Below, one piece after another: positions 32,358 to 46,071 of a stretch of DNA of 64,000 nt. The stretch covers positions 1 to 64,000 of the forward strand of contig MBPM02000069.1 in assembly GCA_001695595.3 (NCBI GenBank). The letters run 5' to 3'. The notes beneath the pieces are model-generated. The model had not been told where the DNA came from. It worked only from the letters and a program-made list of their open reading frames with translations, and did not search any database. The first letter of the stretch is position 1, and the number at the start of each line of letters is the position of its first letter. A program made the position numbers and the translations under genes. The stretch comes from Plasmopara viticola. Taxonomy: Eukaryota > Oomycota > Peronosporomycetes > Peronosporales > Peronosporaceae.

Positions 32358-35300
32358 CTAATGGTGTGTGTCCTTTGTTGCTGACTTGGTCTTGATTCCG
32401 GAGGCTTCGCGCAAATACATCAGCATCTTGGTTCCAACTGCCTTCGTCAGCATATCTGAAGCTGAATCTTCTTGTCAATATATTCTATCTTCAACAGTCT
32501 TTCTTGCACGCATTCACGAATTGAGTGGTGCTTGATGTCCACATGCTTCGTCCGAGCATGGTATCCGGCGTTATTGGCCAACGCAATTGCACCTTGGTTG
32601 TCTTCCCAAACCTGTGTGCCTTCAACTTGCTCGTGACCCATGTCCTTCAGCATTGCCCGCGTCCAAAGAACTTCTTGTGTGCATAAACTTTGAGCCATAT
32701 ACTCAGCTTCCGCTGAGCTCAGCGCAACTGTCCGCTGGTACTTCGACTTAAATACCACTGGTGCGCTTGCAATCATGACCATAATTGTCGAGACCGAGCG
32801 TCTTTCATCCGTGTTGCTACCCCAATCTGCATCCGAGTATGCTTTGACCGCAACGCTTCCACATCCTCGGTAGTCGATACCGATTTGACGCGTGGTCTTC
32901 GGATAGCGGACTTTTCGAATTACTACGCTCCAATGTTGTAGTCCTGGGTTCTCCAGAAAACGTGATAGCTGTGTCACCACGTAAGCAATATCAAGCCGAG
33001 TGCATGTCGTTGTGTACAGCAAGCATCCAATCAAAGAGAGATAAGGCTTTGATCGCATTGTCGACCGTCCCTCTTCCGTTGTGGGTGAATGCTTTGACGA
33101 CAGCTTCAATCCTGATACGCATGGGTTTTCAACACTCTCGGCATCTTGTTGACCGAATCGCTTGACCACGTCATCGATGTAGCGAGTCTGTTTGATCATC
33201 AATATTCCAGCTTAATTCTTTGCTGTTTCTTGCTGCGGAAATCATGTCATCCACATATAGTCCAACGTAAGCAAAACCTTCTTTAGTGCTCTTGACATAA
33301 ACACATTGATTTGCTCCGCAACTCTCGAAGCCATTCTTGACGAAGGCACGATGTATTGTCTTGTTCCAGGCATTCGCTGCTTGCTTCAGCCCGTAAATAT
33401 CCTTATTTAGTTGACACATGTATCCTTGAGCATCGTCGACACCAAGCGGAACTTACATAAAAACGTTGTCCGTCAACACGCTATTGAGAAAAGCCGTGTC
33501 GACGTCCAGCTGTTCCATTTGATAGCCACATTCAGCACATACCGCGAGAATTATTCGGATTCAATTCATGTTGGCAACCGGAAAATATGTTTCGATAAAG
33601 TCAACGCCATACTTCCGCTTGAAATTTTTCGCGACCAGTCGTGCCTTGTATCACACGATAGCGCCATTCTGACCACTCTTCTTGGCAAATACCCATCGTG
33701 ATCCAATCGTGCGTCCAATCTTCCCTCAAGGCTGCAATGCCCACGTTTTATTCTCTTCGCGAGAGCGAAGCTCAGCATCCATTGCTTCACGCCATTACAT
33801 TGCATCGAAGCTTGCCATTGCTTGAGTATAAGTAGTCCGTGAGTCCGTATCATCGTCAATATTCACGGCGTAGGCAAGAAAGGCTTCCGCAATTAGTCCA
33901 ACTTCGTCAATCCTAGCACGCTTTGGAGTCGGTGGGCCCTCACTGCCTTCTGTTGACTCTCCACCATCGGAGCCGTTTCTTAGCATTAGCACTGGCTCAC
34001 GTCTTATTCGTGTTCGCTCCTCAAGCCTGTTTCGTACAGGGCTCTCAGAAGGCATTAGCCGCTGTACAACGGCGCTTGGAGTACGATCCACAGCATCCAT
34101 ATCGAAATCCTCGCCTAACTCTTCGACAGATCGTCCGGAACTGACTGTCAATCCATTTGATGCTGAACAATGACTTCATCACCATCCTTAAGTACTTAAA
34201 CAATTGATTCCGGCTTAAGCTCTTGCGTGTCGTAGATACCGCCCACCTCACGCTCATCCCACTTTACAGAGCGAATCACTTTAATCTTGGCATTCTCTAA
34301 GTCAAACACGCGATAGCCCTTGACATTCTCTGTATAGCCAAGAAACATACACTTGAAGCTCTTGGGTTCCAGATTAGTCCATTTCACATCGTCAATATGA
34401 GCGTAGCCTTGCGAACCAAATACGCGCAGGTGATCCATTCGAGGCTTCATCTTAGAAACTAGCTCATACGGCGTGATGTCAAGATGGACCGTATTGCTGG
34501 AGCAATTAATTGAATAAACCGCTGTATTTACCGCTTCCGCCCACCATTCCGTCGAAACGCTATTGTAGTGTAACATGCTGCGGGCTTTCTCCATAATTGT
34601 CCTGTTCATACGCTCCGCCACTCCGTTTTGCTGCGGGCTGTATGGGACGGAGCGTTGGTGTACAATGCCGTTCTCTTGACATATTCCAGCCATTTTCTTG
34701 TTTACGAACTCGGTTTCGTTGTCGGATTGCAAGCATCTAAGTCGCGCACCCCACTGAATTTCGTATAACGTCAGAAACACCTTGAACTTGCCAGCCACTT
34801 CACTCTTGCTCTTGATCAGAAAAAATGCAACATATCGTGGAAAGTCATTCACAAACGTGAGAATGTATTTGGCACCACCCTTCAAGATAGTTGTCATTGG
34901 TCCCATGACATCTGTGTGAACACGCTCCAACACACGTGTCGTCTTTGTCATTGAACGAGACGGAAACACCGTGACCATCTGCTTGCCCTTCAAACACCCG
35001 GAACACAATATTTCCACACTTTGCTTGATAATTGGGATACCATTAGTCAAGCGCTGTGTCCTAATCAGCGCATCCTTGCTGGGGTGCCCCATGCGTGCAT
35101 GCCAAAACTCCCACTGATTGTCAGCCCCGGAATATACAACGAGACATGTTGCCTACAGTCAATGAAATACGACTTTCCAACTTTTGTACCCGACGCAATT
35201 TGCATTATTCTTGTTCCGGATGACGCATGACGAACGCGAAAGTTCCACACTCATGCTACGCTCTGCCAGCTTGCCAACTGACAGCAACCTTCTGTCGAGT

Positions 35301-36250
35301 CCGGGAATGTGCAGAAGTTCAACCATGCAAATCCTCATTCCGTTCAAACCAGTCAATTTTACCGTGCCGGCTCCTTTGACAAGCAACTTCCTTCCGTCTG
35401 CAATCGTAACTTCGACGCTAGCTTCTAGGCCCTTGTAATCAACCAAGTCCTTTCCGTGTGGGGTCATGAGGGAAGTTGCTCCACTGTCAATCAGCCATCC
35501 TGATGACTTTTCTCACCAACAACAAACACCGTGTCGTCATTGTTGAATCTTTTCTCGTCCAAGTAGTTCCGCTTCATGTGTCCGAAATGGTCACAGTTGA
35601 AACACTTGCCCTTGTATTCGCCGTTAATGCGTGGAGGATCGCCCTTTCGTAAGTTGTCACGTCCACATTTAAATCTTCTAGCATTTCCATTTACGCGAAA
35701 CGCTTTCTCTGAAGCTTCTTTCCCCTGCAGCTTCTCTGACTCTTTGTGCAGCTTCTCCTTGACTTCAATCAACGAAATGCTCCTTCCATTTTCCACAATC
35801 GACGAAATCAAGTCGTACTCCGAAGGTAGACTGCTGAGAAGTACCACCAGCTGGTTCGCTCTCCCGTAGTCTGTAGTCCCACTACGAGCTCGTCAAAAGA
35901 GTCCAGATACTCTGCCATGCTTGTACCACTTTCCATCTTGAACTCATGTAGTCGACGAGTCATCACAACACGATTGTGAAGAGTCGAGCGATTGTAGAAA
36001 TCGCGGAGGGTACCCCACGCCTCCATAGCACGCGTAACCAACCGAATCTTGGTCTAGTGCAGGATCTCAACGCCTTGAGCAATGATGCCTAGCGCCTTGG
36101 CGTCATTCCACGCCTCCGTGACGTCCTTCTTTTCCTTGACGGCCATGAAGTGTCCCAGGAGACCCTTCCGCGCTAGGGTCATCCTCATGTTGAACTCCCA
36201 GTGGTAAAAGTCACCACTTCCTAGGAGGACTTCGGTGCGCTAAAGGCCAT
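32358..36250 (-). pseudogene. Copia B gag-pol, broken
   Basis: The gag ATG is at 36248-36250, but a base loss just after it shifts the frame. Surviving blocks on the minus strand are gag (36041-35808), gag with a CCHC knuckle (35847-35491), protease end and linker (35467-35159), and integrase (35092-34196). The integrase block has the H-T-D-V-M-G-P-M, Q-S-D-N-E-T-E-F and PYSPQQNGVAERMNRT signatures. Then come the linker (34151-33795), RT pieces (33859-33171, with the YVDDM catalytic box) and RNase H (33202-32447). In the integrase, the usual D-N-G-T-E-F segment reads D-N-E-T-E-F. Confidence 0.88.
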
Positions 36251-36285
36251 AGTAGGTGATGGCGTTGCTGGTGAGGGAAGGCTTG

Positions 36286-36300
36286 TTGCGGTTGTTAACC
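36286..36300 (-). other. Primer-binding site of copia B
   Basis: On the minus strand GGTTAACAACCGCAA, directly against the 5' LTR; one mismatch to the element C site. Confidence 0.65.
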
Positions 36301-36446
36301 TGTTAAGTAAAAAGTAAAAATTGAAGTGAATCGATTTATCTAGACCAATGAACGGCTACTATATGTAATTACTAACTGTGACGTACTTGTAAATTCTGTG
36401 AAGCCATCCACCTGTTTAACATGCATTCAGCGGTGTAAATTTAACA
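36301..36446 (-). repeat. 5' LTR of copia B
   Basis: 146 bp, TG...CA ends in element orientation, next to the primer-binding site. Confidence 0.93.
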
Positions 36447-36451
36447 CATAT

Positions 36452-39400
36452 TATTCCAAATGACAGAGTAAGAGTTCTTACGGTGATAAACACTACACTT
36501 AGCGACATGTATTTTTCTCTAGACTGCTTTTTTGATCTGCACTCAAATTGTTTTAAAGACCACCAAAGCTTTATCATCTTAATTATTTCAATTACTAAGC
36601 TCTTGTACGAGCGTACATTTAAGTTGACCTGGACTTTCATTCCACGTGGCTCCCGGTGCATAACAGGCACCATATATATTTTTCCGCTTCCGCATACTGA
36701 TACAAATCAGCTGACTTGTTTGAAGACAAAATAAAAGGGTCCGTGATTAAAAATAAGAATCATGTAGCATATAGTAATGCACTCAAGGTGCAATCGACTG
36801 TATTTGCCCAAGAATTGTAATGAGCCGTCACCGGGATTCTGCATACCTTCGTAGGACCTCACCACTCCTGGTGCACTTGTAGTCAATTTTACGCGCACAT
36901 AAAGTCTCTACCTTAATTCTTGATAAGAATTGGAGTGTCGGAGACAATATATGAGCAAATCAAAGGCCTGGTTGACTTTTGCAAGCTCAAAGCGGCAGCT
37001 ATTTTTCAGCAAGCTAAGCCGCTTTGCGTTAGCGCATTGCGGCCCTCAAGCTGTAATAGCTAAAATCATGTACAAGAAATCTGGCACGAGTCTCAAACTT
37101 TCAAAAATTACCCCGACTGCAGAATCCAAGCTGTATTTTTGCATCTACGATTTTTGCTCATTAAGATTTGCTGTTTACATTTTTACAGGAAAGTTGATTA
37201 TTTTTTTGTTCCGAAAAAAAGACAGCTCGTTTTATTTTTGTGTTCCAACCAATTTTAGTAGCCACAAAGTTTCTTGGTTTTGCCAACAAGCTGTTCGCGC
37301 CAGGCTTTTCTCATAAAGTCGCTCATCTTTTTTTCCACGACGCCAAGTTGTTGCCGCTGTGCACGAGAGCTACAGATTTATGTGACAAAATGCTTTGCTG
37401 CAATTCCTTCAAAGACGTTCATTAGCGATCCGTTGGAGCAACGGTTTAAGTATTAAGTTGGAATAAGTGCATCTAAAGCTCGGACAATTTAAAATCAGCG
37501 AAAAGTGAAGCTGTAGAAAGGGCTCATCGACACGAAATTAACGCTAAGAAAGAGGCTTGACATATCCCCAGCCGCGAGCAATCTTGGCCTCTTGTGGTTC
37601 TTGATCGGAATTTGGCCTTTTACAGTGCAAAAAGACTTTGTTACAAGCCCTGGATGCAAACCGCTTGGCTAAAGCCGAAGATTAAGCCAATCCGTTCTTT
37701 TGATTTTTCTGCACCATCGAGCTAGCTTGGAAATATTTTAATTTTTAGATGGAAGCCACCACAACACGTATGCGCTCTCCTACCTGTAATTAGCATGTGA
37801 AGTAAGCTAATTCATTAGAGACGAGCATTTTTTTGAGAATATGATAAGAACATTTTCGTAGCGAACTTAAGTGTCACCTGTGTTTGATTTTAATTTATCC
37901 TATATAAGTCGCGAACGGACGCATCCTCCACAATAAACAGTCTAGGACACCGAGTGGCAGTGCTCTGTTTGACACTGTTTTTTTTTGACACACATTTTAG
38001 TCCCAATGGACCTTGTTACAAGAGATAGTACATCTTCCGTTCGCAAACAATGACGGTTTACCTCGAACGAGGCCAACGAAGCAAGATTACGTCTCTTGCT
38101 TGGACTTAACTAGGATGTCGCACGTCTATAATCAGGATTACCCGTAGTTCACTGAGGTAAAAACGTCCTCGTGGTGGGTGTGTAATCGGTACGCACCCTG
38201 ATACTTTGTTCCTTAGAGATAAATTTGGCAGAAGTGAGGCTCTAACAGTACATGCTTACACTTCCTGCTTAAGACTTATGAGACTTCAGCGCTTTAACAC
38301 ATGTCGCACATAGATTGCGGTCAACTAGAATAGAAAAACCAAATTTCAACGCGGTAACAAAGAAATAGATCAGTCCCGATTTGACTGGCTGGTGGAGCGG
38401 CGGTGATAATCCAAATGTCCGACTGAAATATTACAGCCTTCCAAAAGCACGGACTTGTTTTTAGCATACAACACGAAATCGTATGTCTTGATGTGGGTTA
38501 TGGTCGGCACAAAATGCTCGAGACGCAATTTATCAGTTCTTGTTTAACAAACTACGATCTTACTCCTACATTCGTACGTTCACTTCTAAAGAGCACATAC
38601 AAGAAAGAAAGGGGAGCATCGAAGGCACTGATACGACGCTGTTGACAAATAAAGAATTTGACAAAGATGATCTATACAAAATGATAGTTGACCCTACAAG
38701 TGGTTGTAGTGTCACAACAACCGCTTAACGGATTGAATTGCTTCCGAAGAATTAGAGCTTTAAGCTTTGAGCTTCGATTGAGTGAAACATGACGTAGCTA
38801 TTCTGCTATCGCTTTGATGATGCGTAGGTGCTTCGCGCCAAAGAAAAAAAATACGCCGGCGAAAGCATGCTAAAGGCCGGCTTTGTGCGTATATATCAGA
38901 GCTATACAATCCTTTATAAGATGATGTCGAACGCTAGTAAGACACGTCTGGGTAGAAGTCTCGCATGAGTTGGACAAGAGAGCTACCCAGACAAATAAAT
39001 TCATGAGCCCTAACGGTGCTAGAGTGCAACTTCGGCACATGTAGACATGACCTCGAAACATATCAGACATGATTGAGAAAATCACGAAATTGTTGCGGGG
39101 GCGATTTAAATGACCAAGAAAAAGGAGAAACACAGATAAATCGGCTATTCACTGGGCATATTTGATACCAGCAACGGAGCATTTTCAGCGGGTGCGATGC
39201 GAAGGAGGTTTTGAACATTGAAATCGAGTAGGGAGGCTGTTAGTTTTCGAGTGGATAGAGATAGGACGGCTCACGAGACTTGGCTTGAACACAAAAATTA
39301 GTATTGTGCAAAACCCTAGCAATCGGGCATGTATTGAACTCATTCAGTTGAAGTAGACGACAGTATTGAGCTGTGTGTAAAAGATGAGATAAATTGGCGG

Positions 39401-40080
39401 CGCTGTAACTTAAGAAAAAGCTGGGGGTATATCAGTTGGTTATTTGAGAATTCATGGAAAAATTCGACGTTTCCGGTCACTGTCTTAGTAGCAGCACGCG
39501 AAACGTATTAAGCAATCATACGAGAGCCAACATGACTGAAATTTAGACCAACATGGACCTTTACGGAAACGTAATTTATGGGGGCGACTTTTGACTTGTT
39601 TTCTATTATTCTGACCGTATTAACGCGACTTTTTGCGGCTATCGTGCTGTTCATGTAACAAATTGCTTAATATACAGATTCTTGCTTTTCTTGCTAATTT
39701 TCCTCTCGTGCACAAATGTCATACCACGCACCCTTGCAATTAATCCCTGTAAGTCAAGGCTTCGACACAAACAATTTCAACAGAGGCGTCCCAGCCAGAC
39801 ATTATGGCCTCGGAGCGCTGAAAGAGCTGGTGCCAAGTTTGAGGATTCAGGTGGACTGCCTGAATCGCTTGCGAACGATGCACCTGTAGCATGCGGTCGC
39901 TGTATCAATAAGCATATAGGCTTTGAATCACTTGGGAAGTCCCGCACCATATGTGTTTTTTTTCATGCTGAATTCGAATATTTAAGTCGGTCTGGACGTG
40001 TACGGACTCATTGTATCTGGAACTGTTTTCTGGTCGAAATTTGTATAATCGCCTCTTGACCAAGTACTTTGGATGACCTC
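36452..40080. other. Long gene-poor interval
   Basis: No supported gene. Frames at 36930-37316, 38540-38728 and 39682-40059 start at TTG or lack a signal peptide and domains. The frame at 38540 carries effector-like wording (KDDLYKMIVDPT) but no ATG or secretion signal. The sequence near 37890-38200 has a TATATAA-like site and could be an old LTR; this is not established. Confidence 0.35.
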
Positions 40081-40084
40081 TGGA

Positions 40085-40330
40085 TCATTTGATGTGGTGA
40101 CGGCGTTCCTGTCGTCTCAGCTGTCAAAAAGGATCCTTATTTACAAAGGTACGACCCCAACGCGTTTGTGCTTCTCAAGGAGCCATTGAATTATAGGTAG
40201 TCGGCATCATGTTGTCAGCGGAGAATGGATGGTGTCACTGCTAGCCGCGTATTGAACTTTGAATGCTATTGCAACAAGAAGCGCCTTGTGATTATCGATC
40301 TATCCTTTAAGTGTCATTCTTGATGTACAC
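40085..40330 (+). pseudogene. Possible copia reverse transcriptase scrap
   Basis: The plus strand reads FDVVTAFLSSQLSKRILIYKG, which resembles the copia RT segment usually seen as Q.DVVTAFLNG.L.E.IY. A later frame holds VLLKEPLNYR followed by a stop, where family members have L.KSLYGL.QSP. Heavily decayed and distinct from the A-D family. Low confidence. Confidence 0.35.
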
Positions 40331-42184
40331 GGATTCAATGTATAAGTTTGCGGATCCAAGAATTCTTATGTGTTATGTTCTTCTTTAACTTCAATTCTCC
40401 TTGGCGTGTCATGGCTAGGAAAGCACGAGTTCAAGAAAGAATGAGCAATGCCGTTGACAGCTGCAGCCCCATCTCGTTACTGCTGGTCGAGGCGTCATAT
40501 CGTCAACACGAGATAATCCGATAACAACATTACATTGCTGCGTTTTCAAGAAGATTTTAAGATTTTTCACGCACAGCCGGTAACAGTAGCACAAAAAATG
40601 GCTTAACTAGAGCGAATGCACGCTTAGTTGTGGCTTTCATGTAGGCCATACATACAATCTTGGGTGCGTCAATATCGTTTTGGCAAGGTCGATGGTACCT
40701 ATGGTCGTACATCGTCTTAGCGCTCCAAAAGAATCATTATAGGCTTAGTTGCGACACCATGAGCATTGAGATCGCTTCGACACGCTTTTTCAGCAATGGC
40801 CGTTTCACACGTCGCATTCTATGTCAATTTTATGCCCGGGTATTGTAACATGCCTGGTGGGCACAGTGGTCTCATTGCTGGACAACTAACAGAAGATATA
40901 ACATCTTAACAAACGCCACTGCAGTCCTCAGCGCAGCTTCAATGGCAGCATGAAATGAGAATGTGAACGCCGCTGATCATCAATTAGGTCGAAATGGTGG
41001 AACAGGTTCCTGGCTGGAATGACGTTAGGCTAACAAATTTGGCCTACTAAAGCTAAGCTCCGACCAGCTGCGTATCCTGCGCTGGTGAGTCAAGCAGTCT
41101 ACAACTCGGGTGGCGCTAGGCAAGGTACAAGCTGACGCTCTCCGTAGGAGCGTAACGACCCGCTGTGATCGTAAAGTGAGCTATTTTTATACTTATTGTA
41201 ACAGTAAATAGCTGTTGATTCACAACGTCATCGAGTGCGCAGACATCAAGTTGAAGCAACAAGTGTGCCATCATGTGGCCAAAACAATTGCAGCAAAGAA
41301 CAAGCTATCACTGTACGTGTACGTAAGGTTTGATGAAGTCCGAGCACTTTAGAATGTTAGCGGGGAGATTGTGTGGGTGGCGATGCCACAAGTGCAAGCA
41401 GATCGAGCTTTGAAGAAATCCTGCTTGAATCGTTTCACCATAAAACAATTAGAAAAACAACTCAGTGAAGTGTGCACTTGCCGCCGAAAGTTTTTCTGAG
41501 TTTGTGGACGCTTTGAATTGAATACATAACAATGATGTTGGCCCACATTTTGTCAACGATCTTTCGCTTCTGTCACATGGAGTAGGATCCTGGGGGAGTC
41601 GGAAGATAACTTTTTATAGAAGATCACTGTTAAGCCAGATGATGTTTTGGGCATCAATAAGAAGGCATTAAGGGGGTATTAAAAAAGCAGTAAATGGTCA
41701 TAGGACCACTGTTCATTCATTTATTCTTATGCTCGATAATAAATAAAAGCAAATCTCCTCACATTGGTTACGTACTAAAGCTCACCTTATATTTAATAAT
41801 GTGTGAGCCTAGGTATTAAACCTGGATCTAGCTATTATATTCAGGCAAATAAAGAAAATAATCCCTTAAATTTTCCTTACGTAAGAGGCAAGGGCGTCCC
41901 CGGCATCCTCGAGGACTATGCGCCAAATGTGAAGCTGTTGAGAGTGTCGGAGAGGCTACAAATGAAGAAGTTTTTTGAAGGGTTTTTTTGCGCTACTAGA
42001 AAATACGGACTGACCAAGGGCAGACGGGGAGTAGCATGAGCATCGCAGAAATACAGTGATTTAAAGGGGGAATTCTTTCACTGGGATCATATTGTTCACA
42101 CGTAACGGGAATGCCCGACTGAGAGCCGTTCCAGAAATCGTTCAAGCGGTAGTAATGTAGCTTTTGCTGTAAGCTAAGTACGAT
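40331..42184. other. Gene-poor interval
   Basis: No supported gene or RNA. Frames are short, mostly non-ATG started, and domain-free. Confidence 0.4.
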
Positions 42185-44795
42185 CAATTGATTGGCTCAT
42201 CGACAGCGGTGCGACGTACATGGCCTTTCCCCGGAGTGACTTGGTCGATTACAAGCGTCCAAAAGTCAGTATTGAGAAAACGATCGCAGACGGTAGAAAG
42301 CTAAGTGTTGAAAGAGCCAAAATGGCGAAGCTAGTCGGAAGACGTATATTCATGATGAGGGTGCTACTTATTTCCGAACTTGACATACGTTCACTGTCGG
42401 TGGGAGCGCTTGCCGAACGTGGTTTGAGTGTGAGCTTTTAGCGTGCCTAATACATCATTTAAGACAACATTTTTATTATAGCAACCAGGACAAAGAACAG
42501 TGAGCCTTATATGCTGAATTGTCAACTTATGAAGGCCTGATCGGTGCAAATCACGGGAGGTTTTGTCCGTGGGAGCTATGTACCTCGTATGGGATATCAA
42601 AGCGAGGAAGATTCGATGAAGGCTTTGTGTTCCACAGCAAGCCTGCGTTAAAATGGGGTATCAAGATGGCTGCATGATGGGCAAGTGGAGGATTGAAATA
42701 CTTCCAAATTGAAGGCGTCACGCGTATTGAAGCTAGCTTTCATTGACACAATGGGCACCATGGAAGCCTTTTCAAAGGGATGCACCAAGTACTTTTTGAC
42801 ATGTGTGGAAGGTCATTTAAGATATGTGGTGGCAAACGTTTTGGCAAGATAGAGTGAAGTTGCCGACAAGATCAAGATGCTCAAGTTTCGGTATGAAATT
42901 TTTGGGGAGCTCGCATCGATTGAATAACGAGACGATTTTTTTTCAGCAGTTCGATCGCAAACGGCATCTTGCACCATAACACAGTCCCCAACATAGCGAA
43001 GTGGTAGAACGAATGAACTGCACAGCTTTAAAATACACGGAGCATGCTACACTACAAGTGCGTTCCAATGTGTTAGTGAACAGAGGCGACTATCACTGTA
43101 GTCTACCTGATCAACCGTTCATCAAACACGGTGCATCCGAACAGAACCTTTGTGAAGTAGAAGCTCACAGGAAGTCTCAGATGGAGCATCTGTGAAAGGT
43201 AGGGTCTCACGGGTATGTACACACAATCCATGCAGAGAGGACGAAGATGCTTAGAGCTTTAAGTGCATATTCTTTGTTATGCCGATGACATTAAGGGCTC
43301 CGTGCTTACAATTTGGATAGAAACAATGTCTCAATATAAAAATCAAAGAAGTTGGTTGAGCGCGAGGAAGTTGGCATTTACATAGCGGACCAATCAGACT
43401 AAACAATGATACGCGTGGCCAGAAACAACGTTGAAGGCGCAGTATCAGCTTTTTACGTCAGTAATGCGACGAACCAATTGAATGTGAAGAAGAAGAAGAA
43501 GACGTGGAGCCGCTTCAACAACTAGTCTCGGTGCACTCAGACCTGACTAAGTATAGAGCTCCAACGCCCGGTAAGCCGATCTCTTGCTAGAACGTTGTAA
43601 TAAGACCAGTTAGTATTTCATTTTTGAATTAAACGCTCAAGGCCTTTAGATCTATGTTAGTTTTGGAAAATGAATCAGGTACCGAATTTTTTGAAGAAAG
43701 TAACTCTATGCATCCTCAAAGCGTGCGAGGATTGACGAGGGCAGTCTTGATGTCCAAACTGTTCTTGCTTTCGCCGTAAATATTGGTGAAGAAGCGAACT
43801 TGGGCAACCACATACGCGCAAGCAATGGCTAATGACAAAGGACGCCAAATATCATTTCTATAAGCATAACAGGACATGGGCAGTTGTTTCACGAGCGTCT
43901 ATCAGACGATCGATAAATACCACCGGGCATTTGCTAGGAACGCGACAAGATAGACAAAGTGATATGCTTCGGGGTGCGATTAGCGGCTAAGAAAACCAAG
44001 CAGAAGTTAGGCGTGGAATTTTTCAGATCTTATTCCACGCGGGTCGATATGATTTCAATCTGAGCTGTAGTTGCAGTGTATGCGTTATCTGGCTACAAAG
44101 TGGTGCAACTGGACGTCGACACCGCCTTTTTGTGCCGTGCGCTATCGAATCGTACTTACTCGGAAGTTTCGATTTGTGTAAAGGGAGCTCAAGGCTTCAC
44201 GGACCAGCCGACTATAAAATCAGGCAGGCTGCAAGTGCTCAGAGCAAGACGATTGACCAAGTCTTCGAAAGACTGGGTTTTAAAGTCGTGGAACGAATTA
44301 ATGCGTGTACGTGAAGAAGTCAAAAAGAGATTATGCGTACGTACGCCTGTATACCGATGATATAATGATAACAGCCTCGATATGTGGTGAAAACCTGGAA
44401 GTTAAGAGTCTTTCTACTGTACATTGCAACGTGCGTTCGCTCGGACATTGTGTATGTTATCATGCAGCTGCCTTGGCTTTCACAATTTCGGGTTACAATA
44501 CAATAATATTGCGATTCGTGTATTGCGCTACCTAAGATCTACTCGTCATCTCGGGATCGTCTACTAAGGTGGAATTGGAAAGGGGATGGTCGAAGCATCT
44601 TCGAATACACACTAGGGCAACAATAATGACGACAATCGCAGGTCATATTACCAATAAAGGTGATGTTTTGGTCCACGTATCAGAGAACTGTCGCTTTGAG
44701 CTCCGCTGAGGCAGAGTGCATGGCTCTCAGCTTAGACAGCTGAGAGAACTTAGGCTGCGCGCAAAACGGATATGGGTCACGAACAAGTCATGTTA
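42185..44795 (+). pseudogene. Copia element E, remnant without LTRs
   Basis: Heavily mutated copia polyprotein on the plus strand. It begins in the protease (WLIDSGAT near 42193) and continues through the gag-pre-integrase linker (SLSVGALAERGLSV near 42395-42435). Integrase follows (ERMNCTALKYTEHATLQV from about 43007), then RT (YKVVQLDVDTAFL near 44094-44132, YVRLYTDDIMI near 44330). RNase H (ALSSAEAECMALSL, 44695-44736) and MGHEQV (near 44768) end it. Wording such as KGAQGF aligns it with element C rather than A, B and D. No LTR resembling the 146-bp family was found at either side, and gag is missing. Many stops and frameshifts. Confidence 0.85.
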
Positions 44796-45720
44796 TTGAG
44801 CAAAAGAAAAGTGAATGCTTCTAGGTTTTTATTTGCTACCTTAAAGTCTGTCCTTCCAATAGTTTTTTAATCTTCTCTGCTTTATCTAGACGAATCAATT
44901 AGTACCTTTAAACCCGCAATCAACACCCGTAACTATGACACTGATCGTCATCATTACAGGAATTTTTGTGGCGCCATCAGTCTTTTAGACGAATTCAACG
45001 GTGTCATTTTAACAATATCACTTAGTCGGCAAGTTGACGCGTAGTGTTGATGAATGCAACCTTCAAGAGTCCACGGTTGAAGTGGTGCCTAACGTCTTCA
45101 TGTTTGTAGCACGCGTTGCTCTTTAAGACTATCGCTTCTTGACAGCCTTCCAGTATTAATATGTTTGTTGAGTAGTATGTTCATTGACCTCATCCTTACT
45201 CTCCTTCGACTTAGTTGGCTCATCTGGATTTTTCCGAGCTAATTTCCTTTTGATGTCATCTAATACTTCTTTTGCAACTTAACGCACAGCAACATCAATT
45301 GTCGCCCGTTGTTATACTTTTCTCGCTGGAGGGGCACCGCAAAAAAGTCTTACTTTGATCGCAACCATTTAAATTATCCAATTGTACTGACTCCTTCATC
45401 GTTAAACACCTTCAATCTTCCAATCTTGTTTATCAAATTAAGCGGAAATAATTAGACGCTCCAAATCCTGCTGTTCAGTTTAAATGTTTTATCTCGTCAC
45501 GCCATGCGCCACTGGCGAGGCCAGTTGATCTTAATTTGTCTTTGTTTAATTCCCAGTTTCCAGCATATATTATTGAATAAAAGCACACATTCGCTTATTA
45601 TAACTCGAATAAACTGCAACGTCTAGTAGCTGCACCAAATATGTAAAATTCGGCGGCAAGTAAACTAGCAAAATTTCAAATTTGGAGGTTTTGTAATGAA
45701 TCCCATTGATATATGGGAAC
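44796..45720. other. Gene-poor interval
   Basis: AT-rich, no supported feature. Confidence 0.45.
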
Positions 45721-45731
45721 CATATCCATCA

Positions 45732-46060
45732 AGCTTGAAAAAGGTTGGGGTGACGCCCTCCTTCCAAGCGCGAGGGCTAAATGCTCGCGCGCTTCGGGCA
45801 GGTGCTCTCGAGTGTCTGCAGGTCTCTAACGAGTCTCACCCTCGACGCGACGGTCTCCAGCACCGGGCGCCACGTGAGCTCTAACCGAGTCAGAGCTAAG
45901 CAAAATAATGGAAGACTCTCACGACCTTGGTGCTGGCTGCACTGCCCGCCGAATGAGACCCGACGTATGCGGACACCACTCTATGCCGTGGACTAGCCAG
46001 ACTGAGCCTAGCACGTGCATAACTTGGCAATGCGATAACGAAATATATTACATTACATTA
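45732..46060 (+). mobile_element. SINE-like element, copy 3
   Basis: A 329-bp copy in plus orientation, starting AGCTTGAAAAAGGTTGGGG and ending ATTACATTACATTA. The perfect 11-bp target duplication CATATCCATCA lies at 45721-45731 and 46061-46071. It gives the clearest view of the 3' tail. Confidence 0.9.
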
Positions 46061-46071
46061 CATATCCATCA

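Larger units (their letters stand above)
32228..36446 (-). mobile_element. Copia element B (complete, inactivated)
   Basis: Minus-strand Ty1/copia element, closely related to A and D. The 5' LTR is 36301-36446 (146 bp) and the 3' LTR is 32228-32344 (117 bp, with an internal deletion). Flanks CAGAT (32223-32227) and CATAT (36447-36451) look like a 5-bp target duplication that has since gained one substitution. Gag, protease, integrase, RT and RNase H blocks are all present but spread over several frames. Confidence 0.93.

Noticed and set aside
38540..38728. Effector-like peptide containing KDDLYKMIVDPT
   Set aside because: No ATG, no signal peptide and no clear RxLR-dEER pair; an upstream in-frame stop precedes it. 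Could be a dead effector but is not supportable.
39682..40059. 125-codon frame with a hydrophobic start and an SRLRH segment
   Set aside because: Starts at TTG, has no upstream in-frame ATG and no dEER motif; the hydrophobic start is likely chance.
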